NCBI GenBank assembly: GCA_002105175.1
Contig: MCGE01000031.1
Coordinates: 248,001 to 312,000 of the forward strand
Reading direction: 5' to 3'
Origin: Absidia repens
Lineage: Eukaryota; Mucoromycota; Mucoromycetes; Mucorales; Cunninghamellaceae
Length of the DNA: 64,000 nucleotides
Numbering within the stretch: the first letter of the stretch is position 1; every line of letters starts with the position of its first letter. This document shows, in pieces, positions 47,733-60,000 of this stretch. The position numbers and the translations under genes are program-made. The notes below the pieces were generated by a model. It searched no databases, was not told the origin of the DNA, and saw only the letters and a list, made by a program, of their open reading frames with translations.

Positions 47733-50173
47733 ATGAATGGTGGATCCATAGGCAACACCAGTGCTGACAAAAAGCCAGATCTCAAGACAATATCAAGAAC
47801 CTCACCCCCTTCCATGGCAACAGCTATTCTCTCTGATTCTCTGTTTCCACCCCGAAAACCAAAACCAAAAAACACTACTCATGACACCGGCAATTACAAA
47901 AACAACGACCACGACGACGACTCCGATGGTGATACAGCCGTTAGCAAAAAGGACCCGCTCTCAGCACAAACGTGGCGTCTCTATACCAATGCAAAGGATA
48001 CCCTTCCTAATGGCTCACGACTGGAAAACCTTACCTGGCGTATGATGGCTATGACGTTGAAGAAGAAGGAAGCAGCAGAAAAGGCGAAACAAGAACAACA
48101 AGGTCGACAAACCAGGCACTCTGGAAACTCAAAAATGGATACAGACATGCTCGACACTTCATATCAGGAGGGGAACGACAACAAACCAGGATCACCACCT
48201 GCACCTGATGATACTACAACTATGCTATCTTCTTCCGCACCACCTTATATGATTGATTTTTTGGGCGGAGGGCCACCATTCCAACGATCACCTCCACCAC
48301 GACAAAAACCATCCAAACCCAATAAAAATGTCTTGGTCTATGGGTCAGCAAGAGCGTCTTCGCCATCTCCAACATCCTTATCCCCATCATCCTACAATGG
48401 TTATGGCAATGATGTAAGTATTACAATACCAATACATTGTAAGGAAATGATAAAAGAATGAATTGAATGATTAATATCCTTTTTATACCCCTTCGTATAG
48501 TCCAGCAACAATGCGTATTGTTCACAACCACCTGGCGGGCTCAACAGCATTACTATTCCTGTGGATTTACCAACAGATTCAGACATGGACGAAGACACTG
48601 AAGAAGATTTTAGGATGTCGTTCCAATCGTCATTTTTTATACCGCATGGCGACATGACCTATTCCAACCTCACTATTCCCACAAATCAACACCAATCTCA
48701 TGTATTTGATTCTTTTCAGCATCACGATCATCAACCGGCATTATTTCCTCGTTTAGGCTACGCAGACTTGCAATCAAATCCCGACTCGTCTTTCTCACAT
48801 GAACAGCAACAGCAAAGTTTGAGCCCTCCACCACTACCTCCTTCTTTATCCTCAAGTGAAACTGCTTCCAATCCTGGCTCTCTTAGTTTTGAGGCACTGT
48901 TGCATATGTATACCCGTCAACCTCAACTGAAACTCAACAATAGCAATGGCAATGATGTTTCTACGACACCTCACACGGTATAGTTGTGCCGTTGACTCCA
49001 ACCGATACCGGACCTACTTCTCTAGGTAACCACCCACACAAAGAAAACAAACAAGGATATATATATATATATATATTTTATTTATTTACTTTTAATGATT
49101 TATTTAGACACATCAAAAAAAGCAGTATCAGGTGGAAATGTTAATTCGATTGGTACGTCACCCTCTTCTTTGGTCACCAACTCAAGTACCACAGCAGACA
49201 CCAAATCAAATGACTCGACTACTTCGAAAAAGGACACAACATCAAATTCTTCAACAACGTCGACAACAACGTGCTCCAATTGCAACACCTCCACCACACC
49301 GCTTTGGAGACGTGATCCGGAAGGTCTGCCTCTTTGCAATGCTTGTGGACTGTTTTTAAAACTGCATGGTGTGGTGCGACCTCTCAGCTTGAAAACAGAT
49401 GTCATCAAGAAACGGAATAGAAGCGGAAGCGCAGCTAGTGGCGGCAGCAGCGGAACATTAAGTGGTAATTCTGGTACCGAAAGTGGCGGCAACGGCTCAA
49501 GCATCACAACTACTAACTCAAATAGCAGCATGAACAACAGTGGTGGACGCGGCACAAAGGGAAAAGGTTCAACATTTTCTTTATCATCTGGCAGCAATAA
49601 GGAACCGATGACATTGGGCGGATCAACTATGGGTGTTATTGGAAAGCGATCAAGCGGTACTGGACTGATCGATTTATCATCTGGAAGACTTGGGGATAAC
49701 AGCATGATCCCAATCACCATGGCACCTCCCACTTCCACTTCATCTTCCCTCAGCAACGATAGCAAGTCGGCATCTATCTCTTCTTTTGCTACCGCCAAAT
49801 CGACGACATCAACATTATCATCTTCACCTTTGCACTCAAACCAAAAACACCCAACATCATCGACTACATCACGACCGATCACCTTTACACAAGACAGATG
49901 GGCCGAACAAGCTCTCAACAAACGACAACGCCGGCATTCAATGAACACAAAGAAAAATGACAGATATTTACAAATGGAAAATCCAACAACGCCACGACCT
50001 CCATCTTTAACCTCATTATCGACGTCTCAAGGAACTTCCTCTATGACTATATCTGGTTCTTTACCTGAACAACACTCAACGAAAAATAGCAGCTTCCGCA
50101 ATGTACTTTTTCGTCAACAGCAACATCGATCGTCGTCTGGCCCTAGGACGATCCTACCAAACACTCACCACCC

Positions 50174-50251
<78 letters not shown>

Positions 50252-50624
50252 GCAGCAGCAGCAGCAGGAATCAAGAGATGTCCTACCTACAGTTGGAAGT
50301 GCACCAAACTTATCTTTGATGGGTATCCTAGCCGCCCATTACCAGCAACAGCAACGCCAATCGTCCGTCGATATGTCGTCCCAGCAACCATCGTCTTTGT
50401 TATCCCTAAGCTCGGAACAAATACAGCAACTCTTACTATTACAACATACCTCGCAGATGGCTACCAATGCACTGACCTCCTCGTCGTCCTCCACCAATAG
50501 CAATTCTCACCAGCTTCATCATTCTCAGCAACAGGCAGAGCTCATTCAACGAGCTTATCAGCAACAGCAACAGCAACAACAAACACCTTCGTCACAAAAC
50601 CCTAATTCGATGGATCATGATTGA
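47733..50624 (+). CDS. GATA zinc-finger transcription factor, AreA/Nit2-like
   Basis: Model: exons 47733-48413, 48501-48915, 48984-49025, 49108-50624; 884 residues. The N-terminal block [20 protein letters not shown] continuing [19 protein letters not shown] is the fungal DUF1752-type domain found in AreA/Gat1 nitrogen regulators. One GATA finger lies in the last exon: [18 protein letters not shown], 17 residues between the cysteine pairs, then [20 protein letters not shown] (type IVa, fungal AreA-like) and a basic tail [11 protein letters not shown]. This supports a nuclear activator of nitrogen-source genes binding HGATAR sites. Much of the protein is Ser/Thr/Asn/Gln-rich. A run of about 30 Gln codons, almost all CAA, is at 50178-50268. 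The join across 48916-48983 (GTCAAC...TATAG) is the least certain: the exon reading frame ends in TAG at 48981 without it. Confidence 0.88.
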
Positions 50625-52694
50625 AAACATCCATACACACGCTCTTGGTAGCTTACATTTACTCTATATACTCTGTATTATCCATCATGCCATTTAGTTT
50701 CCCCATTTATACATAGTTTTTCTTTCACTTTCCCCTTTTATAGTATTTATATATAAAAATATATATATCCCTATTATCCTTTATTACCCTTCCTATATTG
50801 TTATTGATGTACATAATAATAATAATAAAATAAAACAAACAAACTGAAACTGTCTCTCTTTTATACTGTGTTGATACCATGCTGAATAATACTTTTGACT
50901 CACCCCCACTTTTTTTTTTATTGTTGGATTTACTATCTTGTAGCCAAGAAAAGAGGGGATCTTAGGTGGATGCTCTTTTCGTTTTTCCCATATTGTATGT
51001 TTTTAGTTCTTTTTTTTTTTTTTTATGTATTCAACTCTTACCAAAATACAAAAGGACAGGAGTGTCTATTTCTGTCAAAAACCCAGTATGCCGTCTCCAG
51101 CGTGAAAGTTACACTGACAGTATGATGTTGGATGATTGATGCAAATGATCGAACGTTACTCAGGAGAAGAATGGCTTACAGCGGTAAATGATCGTTTGCC
51201 TGCATTAGTATGCATGGTGGAATGGTCTTTGAAAAAAAAACTTCCAGGAGTGTTTTGTATTATGAGGGTGTACAGTACTGTATAGAGACAGCTACACATA
51301 CAGCAGGGTCTAGGTTCATTTATACATTTGGTTAAGTGGGAATAAATCCATGTTGGCCATTGAGTGAATAGGGCTATCGATCAGTTTAATGGAGCTTTTG
51401 ATGGGAAGGGGAGAGTCATAGTGGTGTAAGTTAGAAATCAGGTGTATGACAGGATACTCATAAAATATTTACAATAATGTCTTTGCATACTATCAAATGG
51501 GACAGAGGATGGTTAATAAAATGACATATTTTTATTGAAGCATATTGGTAAATATTGAACGAAAAGTGAGGGATTCATAATCTAAGGTGGTCTAATGGGA
51601 GGTAGAATGAGGGAGACTAAAGGGACAGCCGAAGAATAATCAACACTTATCTATGGGGACAACCGCAAAAAGGACTCTAATATAATATACAAGACATGAG
51701 AAAAACTAAAGAGGCATCTTTTATTTGACGGCGCAACAACTGTCAGAACCATTCTAATGGCTTGCTGGTACATAGGGATCTCTTGTACACGACATCAGAG
51801 AGACTAATGAGACATTTTGCATTAAGGTATATAAAAAGACACATATTTTATTCAATTATATATTTAGACTATGAACGAACTAACTTTATAAGCCAAGCTA
51901 ATGAAGGCTGCAAAAAGTCAACTAAATGGTAGTTCTAAATCCTGAATCCAAAATGAAAGGGTTTCTCCTATGCATTTTGTAATTCCTGATCTGAAAACGC
52001 TTCTAAACTAGTACTGACACTATTCTAAATCCAAAATAACCCTATGGAAGTTGAATGGTGAAGAAAAAAATAAAGGGAAAAAAAAGTAATCAGGAAACAA
52101 AAAAAAAAAAAAAAAAGGTGAGAAGTAAATAAATATTCACGTGGGCGGGAGTTGAAAAATTCCAGCGGTAACTCGTTGAACACCAGTTCTGATCATTTCC
52201 CAGATAACGTTTGCATTTCGAATGAAAAAAACAAAAGACAAACCTCAGAATAAGGTTCCTGAAGGCCGCTCGCTCTCTTGTAAGATATAGCATGACTACA
52301 CAGTTCAGTATAATGATATTACCCACAATAACGATGCAATTTCGTTTTCCCGTTGATATCGTTAAATAGTTTGTCACTCTTCGTACAAATTTACCCATGA
52401 TATCAAGTAATGCCAGTTCAGCTTGCTTGGAATAAAAAGAAAAATGAAAAAAAAAGCAAAAATATCGATACATAATTTAAAGGCATTTGCTGTGTATAAA
52501 GTTCAATGATTTATTTTGAAAAAAAAGTATATCGTATTGTGGGTGAGTGTGAATGAGTGAAGGGAAAGGGCAAAAAAATAATAATACTAATAATAATGTG
52601 ACTATACTAAGGTGTGAGGACGGAGGGGGAAGGGAAAGGGGGAAGGGTAAAATGCGAAAGTTGATGTTATTAAGTTTGTTGCTGTTCACCAATT
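50625..52694. other. Intergenic with a dispersed repeat copy
   Basis: This contains the GATA gene 3' flank (AATAAA-like AATAAAATAAAAC near 50823), dispersed repeat copy D (about 51180-52155), A-tracts at 52100-52116 and 52450-52456, and the 3' flank of transportin. Open frames (for example 52090-52473 minus) are low-complexity and not called. Confidence 0.45.
51180..52155 (-). repeat. Dispersed non-coding repeat, copy D
   Basis: Reverse orientation. On the minus strand from 52155: CAACTCCCGCCCACGTGAAT, T-rich DNA, CTTCACCATTCAACTTCC, the core GTCAGTACTAGTTTAGAAG and AGGAGAAACCCTTTCATTTT, then TGCTTCAATAAAAATATGTC and further blocks shared with copies A and C, including TAGACCCTGCTGTATG. Bounds are approximate. 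Confidence 0.7.
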
Positions 52695-55600
52695 TCAAGC
52701 ATTGATATTGTAACGTTGAACTAATACACCCACAGCTTCGGCTCCAAGGGCTTGCTCCCATCCTTCGGCACCGAACATATTTTTATAGCCAGACAAAATC
52801 TAAACGAAATATAAACGTGCCCATTAGTATTCCTCGTCGCACTTTTCCACCGACTCTGTGTTTGACTTACGTTTCCAAACGACTCTTTTAATGAATCTGG
52901 CACAATGTGATAGTTTGCAATAGCTGCACCAAGGAGAGGGAAAGCCTAATATTGGTAAGAGCAAAAGGAAAGGGTGGGGTGGGATGAGTGAATATTCAAT
53001 CCAGTCAAGTTTGGTTATGCAATGATGGTGATGATATATTATACCTCAGCAGCGCCTTCAGGGTTAACCTTGATCATTTCGCAGAGACCACTAAACGCAG
53101 ATGCCTTTTCTTCGTTATCCTTCACAGGAGTCAGAGCCAATAACCAAGGCTGGATGAAGCTTTTAAGATGGGGAGCCACCATATTAGGGCAGATCAAACC
53201 AAGGCGACCGATGGTAATGGCAACGTTTTCCAATAAAGTGCGTTGTATAGCAGGATTGACCATCAATGGGAAGAGTCTTTGCAACATTGGTTCTACGTAG
53301 GGCTGAATTTCAGTACCTAAACAAAATATATCAAAAGCATACTAGTCAGAACAATTCCTAATCTTCCAGTTTTCGTTGCCATTATTGTTTTTTTTTTTTT
53401 TTTTTTTACCGAGTTTGATTGCGATTTCACCAGCAGCCCATGTAGCATTATTACAAACAGACACAAATTCAGCTTCAGGATCGATTTGTTGAATAGCAAG
53501 AGGCATGAATTGAGGAACCACTGCCCTGATGTGTTCAAAGCAAGAAATCGCAAGATCACCCAATAGTGCGTATGATGATTGACGGACTTCAGCAACTTCG
53601 TCCTAAAAAAATACAAGTTAAATAAACACAGATGGAAGATCAGTTGAAGATCATAAACAATAATAATGTAGTGTTGTTACTTCTTACATTCACAGAAAGG
53701 GACAAGAATTGGACAAGTGGAGGGTTCGTATTGGCTACCAAAGGTTCCGCTTCAGTGTTGAGAGATTGTACAATACCAGATAGTAAATCCAAAGCAACAA
53801 TCATAAAGTCCTTGTCGGGTTCTTCAGCACCAGGATTCTGAGCAGCCACCTGGCATTCTTCCAAAGTTGTGCGAACAAGATTCACACACCGGACATAAAC
53901 GGGTTCGGCAAATGGTTTAAAGCCTTTTCCAAGAGCGGTAGTAATAGATGAAAGACACTATAGATATAAATAAAGACAATATATGAAAATAAGTAAAAGA
54001 CGTCAGGCAACTTATGATCAGGTGTGTTTTTTTTTGTATTCTTACTTCCAAAAGAGGGAAAAGGTCAGTACTATCATCCGGAGTGGCTTGCCATTGCTTG
54101 ATTAAAGGTGGCATGATCATATCAATATATTGCGGGGTGTTTAAAGCGTCACCAACAACATCAGCGAGGGTACCAACAGTATCAAGGAGGAGTAGTAAGT
54201 TATGATGTTGATACTTTTCAAAGGCCGTTACCAAAGTCACCAAGATGGGTTGCAAGTAAGGGACTAAGTCAGTACCAGCTTCTTCTTCCAGCAATGAGAG
54301 AGCGGAACAAGCAGCTTCTTGGACTCGCTTGTTGTTGTCGAGGATTCGTTGAAGCATCAATTGGACAAATGGCTCCAGGTAGTGTTTGCAAGCGTCAGGA
54401 CTTTGTTGACTAGCTTGAGTAATCCATTGAGTATATCTGCCGAGAGTCCAGCAAGTAATGGATCGGACAAGAGGCTGAGAATAAATAATACAAAGAATCA
54501 ATCAGTGGTCCGTTTTCTTAGATTCCATGTTTTTCTCTCATACTATTTCTTTCTTTACTTACCTTGCTGTCGTTCAAATGAATAAACAAGTAAGGAACCA
54601 ATTCAGGAAGATGAGGAGCGATATCTGCTACACCACCTTCAGCAGCAGCGCCAAGAGCCAAAATACCACATTCACGATGGAGCCAATCACTACTTTCCAA
54701 TTCGGTCTTCAATAAAGGCATCAACAAACGGATGGCATCCCCTTCGTAAGCAGTACAAATGATATCCAAAGCGGCAGCACTGCACTTGCGTAAATTCCAT
54801 TCATTGTAAATATCGTCATCGTCATCCAAATCATAGTCGTCGTCGTCGTCGTCTTCATCATCATCATATTCGTTTCCAGTCCCAGACTTCTTTTTTCCGC
54901 CTTCTTCTAAATCATCCTTATCGGTACGTTCAATTTCAACAAGATTGGCTTTGTGGAATCGAGGCTTGATATCTTGTTCACTATCAGCGACATGAGCATC
55001 ATCATCTTCACCACCCATTGTCAACAAATCCGTTTCAGAATACACCATACACTTGAGCAAGACAGGAATGACCTTGGGAAGATAAGATTGAAGCTGATCA
55101 CGGAACATATCCATTTCGGCAAACACCAGCCAGAATTCGCAAGCTTCCAAGGCAAGATCCTCATCATCAGATAAAGTAGAGTAGAGCATGTAATCCACCA
55201 AGTTGGGCATTTGAGGAAGGAGGGCTTCAGGACAGAATTCAAATACATTGACCAAGGATTGACAAACCGCCTTGCGCACTTCCACACTATCATCAGAGGC
55301 AAGCTTGAAGAGTCCACCCAAGAGTTCGTTCATACGATTCATCAATGGCGCAGATCGTAAAGTGATAAACTGTTGGGCACAACGGACAGCAGACAACCGG
55401 AGTGCTGAGTTAGGGTGACCAAAGAAGTCGATGAATTTAGGGATCATATAATCTAATGGGTAAACGCCATTCATCTCCCTATCCAAGTCACGAGAGCAAT
55501 CTTCACAGATTCTTTGCAATGTGGTGAGAGAATTCTACAATAGTAAAGAATGGAAGATATCAGTTTTTGTTTCATCAATATAGTTTGCAATCAATATCTT

Positions 55601-56122
55601 ACTTCAACAACAGTAGCAGAAGGGTCGCCCAGCTTTTCTAACAAAGATTGAAGACCTTGAGGCCAGTTGTGTACTTGACCACGAGACATGATAGCAGAGA
55701 TAACAAGTCCAATAGTTTTCCCAATGTCTTCATCACCAATATGTTGCAAGCACAGTCCCTTAACGTGATCCATCACATTGCCGGCGATAGTAGGATAGTA
55801 AGATCGGATGTTGTTCTTGAGAGTCAAACCAGCCACCGACCGCAGATACTGAGACTCTTGCGGCATTTGAGTCAAAATATATACCAAGTAGGAATTGTAA
55901 TCAGGGATCGTGTTGAAGTGTTCTAATCGCTATAAGTATTATTAAAAAAGATGGTCGGTTATGAGAAGGCAAGTTCGTAGCGCAAGTCATTTCCTATGTG
56001 TCGAAGGTACTTTTGTTTTTTCTTACATCTTGGACATTATATCCACCTGTAGGATTGACAGCTTCACGCAAGAGTTGCAAAAGTTCTGATAAGCCTTGTT
56101 CTGCAGGCTGCCATGAGCTCAT
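52695..56122 (-). CDS. Transportin / karyopherin beta-2 (Kap104)
   Basis: Nine exons (minus strand): 56122-56027, 55929-55603, 55534-54563, 54474-54046, 53957-53688, 53602-53410, 53316-53045, 52945-52871, 52799-52695; 912 residues, the expected size. This nuclear import receptor binds PY-NLS cargo (hnRNP-type proteins) in the cytoplasm and releases it on Ran-GTP in the nucleus. The protein is a solenoid of HEAT repeats from [18 protein letters not shown] to [10 protein letters not shown]. The long acidic loop of HEAT 8 that mediates cargo release is present (Asp-rich at about 54880-54800, between [14 protein letters not shown] and [15 protein letters not shown]). Segments such as [43 protein letters not shown] and [15 protein letters not shown] are typical of Kap104/transportin-1. 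The first codon choice is supported by homology-like sequence starting at once. Confidence 0.95.
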
Positions 56123-57015
56123 CTTTAATGAATATGATGTAAAGTTGAGAATAGTAAAAAAAGAAAAGAAAAAAAAAATTTCGGGAGGCGTTGCAGGCAC
56201 CTGAGTAAAAGTCACAGTCGGGTAATGAATATTTCAGATCCTTGCAAAGCCTGCGCTACCGTATATAACAATGATCTACCTCAGGTCAATACGTTATATG
56301 GTGTGGACACTGTCTAAATATCATTCACTATAATCTACTCTTTGAATTGTTTTGTGTAAAATGCTTGTATTTTTTTTTAATCTACCGTCGCCTGTCATTT
56401 GAGAGAACAATCTGTGATTACTATTGGCTGACAAAATAACAATTATAATGATATGACATTACGTGCGAATGTTGTATTTTCTATCTAATGGTTTATGACG
56501 AACAAATCCTTTCTGAAGCTTTAAAGGCAAAATAATAAAAGGCGTAAAATGATTTCTGATGGAATATATACACGCTATTTAATTCTTAAAATAGCCTATA
56601 AACTACTCAAAAGATATGGGAGACTTGCATGGGGAGGGGTCTCCCTTATAAGATTTAGCCTTAAAAAAAGAGCGGGCGTAAAAGTTAGGCTGAGTCATGC
56701 CGGGATTTATTTTGTCCAAGGAGGTAACAGAAGATCATTGAGAGAGGGAATAATTCCCACACGATTCAGTTGCGAGAGCACTCACACACGAGTCGATATC
56801 TCAAAAAATCCATTGAGCAGCATGTATTCAAGCGTGTAGACTTTTTGACTGGCATTTTTCGATAATGTAGCACAGACACAAACAATAAAAGGTGTAAGCC
56901 TCTAGCTTTTCACACAAGGTAAATAAAAGATGCAAGTGTGCTCATTTTTTCCTGTCTTCTTTTACTTTTTATTCTTTTATTGTTTCTGTAAGTGTAAAAA
57001 GAAGCAACCCAGGTT
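56123..57015. promoter_or_regulatory. Divergent promoter region, transportin and the chromatin methyltransferase gene
   Basis: About 890 bases. No exon seen; the 96-codon frame at 56549-56839 lacks any recognisable feature. A short inverted repeat GGGAGAC/GTCTCCC lies at about 56619-56645. Confidence 0.4.
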
Positions 57016-60000
57016 ATGGCTTTTTATTGGCAGATTGATAAAAAAGGTAAAAGTAATATTAAAGATCAACATGCACTACCATGATTTTAATTTTTATCTC
57101 AATTCCTAGCCAATGATGCTTCGAAAACTGACAAAGCAGAAGATTTATCGATACCTCCGCCTCCACCGTTAGCACTTTTGACGGAAACGGTACCTCCTCC
57201 GCCGCCGTTATCGCCACCACTTGAAACAAAAAAAGAACGCACGTTAAATTCTTCAATTTCGCCAAACGGCGTGTCGTCAACATCAGAAAGTAAATCTGAA
57301 AAATTTGGAAGGTTTATGGGTAAACTTCTCCTGAAGAAAAAATCATCCTCGCCTTCCTCTGTGTTGGATCCTGGGTTTGTCACAACGAAGCATCGGCGTA
57401 AATCTGAAACACACGGGTTCAATTCAAGCATTTCCAACGAAAATTTAAATGCCGACAGTCCCCCCTCTCTTTTTCTGCAAAAACCCGTAAAAAATTCAAT
57501 TGATACTTTACACGGCAATAAACATCGACATCTTGGTAATGGCAAATGGACACGTTGGGATGTTGATAGAGCACAAAAGCTGCAAACACCTGGGCATGCT
57601 GATGCAAGCATTCTCTTCTGCTCTTCTCAAACTAGTTTACCTTCAATGGACAACTTGGGGTCCCAGGCTTCATGTGGCGACTCTTCCAAGATCGTTTTAT
57701 CTGAATCAGCACCAACTCATCAACAGGATTCTTCTTCAAAGCCATTTTTATCTTCACCTAATACTGCGTCTGAATCAGGTGACAAAGATATTTGCTCAAA
57801 CTGCCATGCACTTGCGCTGAACCGTCAATCACTGGAAGTCATTCAACTATGTGAACTATGTAGGAAAAAATGGTACACCTGGCCCAAGATCTTCTTCTAC
57901 CAACTACAAGATGTCGCTATTCACCAGCAAGATCGACATACAGAAACAGTGGAAATTGCCTCAACGACCTCAGCAACGGTACCTATTCCTCCTGTCAACA
58001 TCAAAAAGCCAACAGCAGTATCTCGCAAAGTGACAGGCAAACCAAAAGCAACTGTACGACGACGAACCATGGCGAAGCAACCTCCACCGACTCAATCACG
58101 GAATGCGCGAAAGGCAAAAACAAGGCGAAATGACCGATCAAAGGTTCCTTCAACAAAATCAGCTACAGTACAAAAGGCGACCTCGGCAAACTCCCACGTT
58201 ACTGATAGTCTATCGTCGGAGGATTCATTATCACCACAAACATCATCAACGACATCGACACAGCCAGAAGAATCTTTCCAGCAAAATGCTTTTGGATATA
58301 CTTATCAGCAGCAAGTGGAGGTCTTGAATATCAATGGCCACTGGTACACAGCAAAACTGGTCAATATTGATGGTGCTAAGGTCAAGGTTCATTATATGGA
58401 GTGGGATGATCAAGACGAATGGATTATTATGGGCAGCCAGCGTTTGCGTACAACAGATGCACAATGCAATGGTGAAGGTTTTGGTGTAGCTACTTTGAAT
58501 GGAAACTCTGCATTGGATGCCACTGACGATGACGATGATGATGATGATTCAACTGCTTTATCTGATTATTTTAATCATCTCGATGGTAAGATAGACAGGA
58601 AAAGCACAAAAGGCAAACAACCACAGATATGGTGAAAAGCATGACTAACCTTCAATGTCAATTTTAGATGATATTCAAGCACTCAATTTTGACGAAGATC
58701 AACCTCAAAACATTGTGTCTACTCCTACAGAGGAACCTGACTCTCCAATACCATCTATAACAACTGACAACAGGAATGATCGACCTTCAAGTGATTCCAT
58801 GGTGATGACCTCTGAATGTCAGCAGCCTTCGAAATTCAAACCTGACGAAGATTATGTGACAACCACTCTTGATACCGATCCTGCCAAGATATTCAACAAT
58901 AATGAAGTATTCGTGACCAGGCGAATGGCTCGCCAGATGGTGGATCAACATGGATTTTGTCCAAATGTATTTGGCTATCACTATGGCCGGCCGGTGGCAG
59001 TTATGTACGACACAGTGGGCCAAGACAAGAAAAAGAGGCAAATGGAATGGGTTGGCTACCTTCGGCAAATGCGTGGCAATCAAATACGTATATGGTTTCC
59101 TGGATCTCAACAATCGGATTGGATGCTTAGTGGAAGTCGTCGACTACGTCTTTTGACCGAGCAGGAAGATGCTGATTTTCGTGCCTTGGGTTTTGATGTC
59201 AGTGGTGATGATGGCGGGGTGAAACAGAAGGCGGCAACAAAACCAAGTCGCAGCCGCGCGCGTCGCACAGGTCCTCAAACTCAGCAGCCAGCTTCGTCAC
59301 CTATCTCACCATTACCAACCAATCGACCATTGAATCAAGATAAATCGATCAACAATGTGGAGTCTGAAACAAAAGCAACACCATCTCCAGCTAATGAAAA
59401 TGAAAAGGTCTCTCTGAACAACATCACCAATGACGATGGATCCAATCAGCAACACTCAGCAAGTATTGACGAGACAACTCTGGAGCCAGGCATCATCAAC
59501 ACAGAGCATGTGTGTGCAACAGAGTCGATCAGCGGAGATGCAACAGTACCAGAAGACACCGCTATACAACAACAACAGCAGCAGCAGCAGCAGCAGCAGC
59601 AAAGGAAGAATTCGGGGGCAACAGTTAGAAAAGCTAGTCAGAAATCAACAGACAACAAGACGCGCGACTTTTTGACAACAGGGGCATTTGCAACTCGGCG
59701 GGCTATGCGACAACTTCAAGATGAACATGGATTTGTACCTAATCCTTACGGATATGTTTATGATATGACGGTTGAAATATTGAACACCAGGTCATCCAAG
59801 CAGCATCAATTTTTTTGGGAACGTGGTAGACTAGTTGGAATGCGTCCTGGTAAAGTCCGTGTGCGATATGATGGATGGGATGAAATCTACGACGAGTGGA
59901 TGATGGTGGGAAGTAGACGCATTCGTTTAGTGCCAGCATCAGCCAGCGACAACATAACCGACCAAAGCAACAACAATAGAAATGAACAGCCTCTTCTTGA

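Noticed and set aside
49100..49948. 282-codon frame on the minus strand opposite the GATA factor
   Set aside because: It is the antisense shadow of a Ser/Thr-rich coding exon (low-complexity codons leave the opposite strand open). It has no start context, domain or splice support.
50178..50260. CAA repeat as a CRISPR-like or regulatory array
   Set aside because: It is an in-frame polyglutamine coding tract in the GATA factor exon. There are no spacers.
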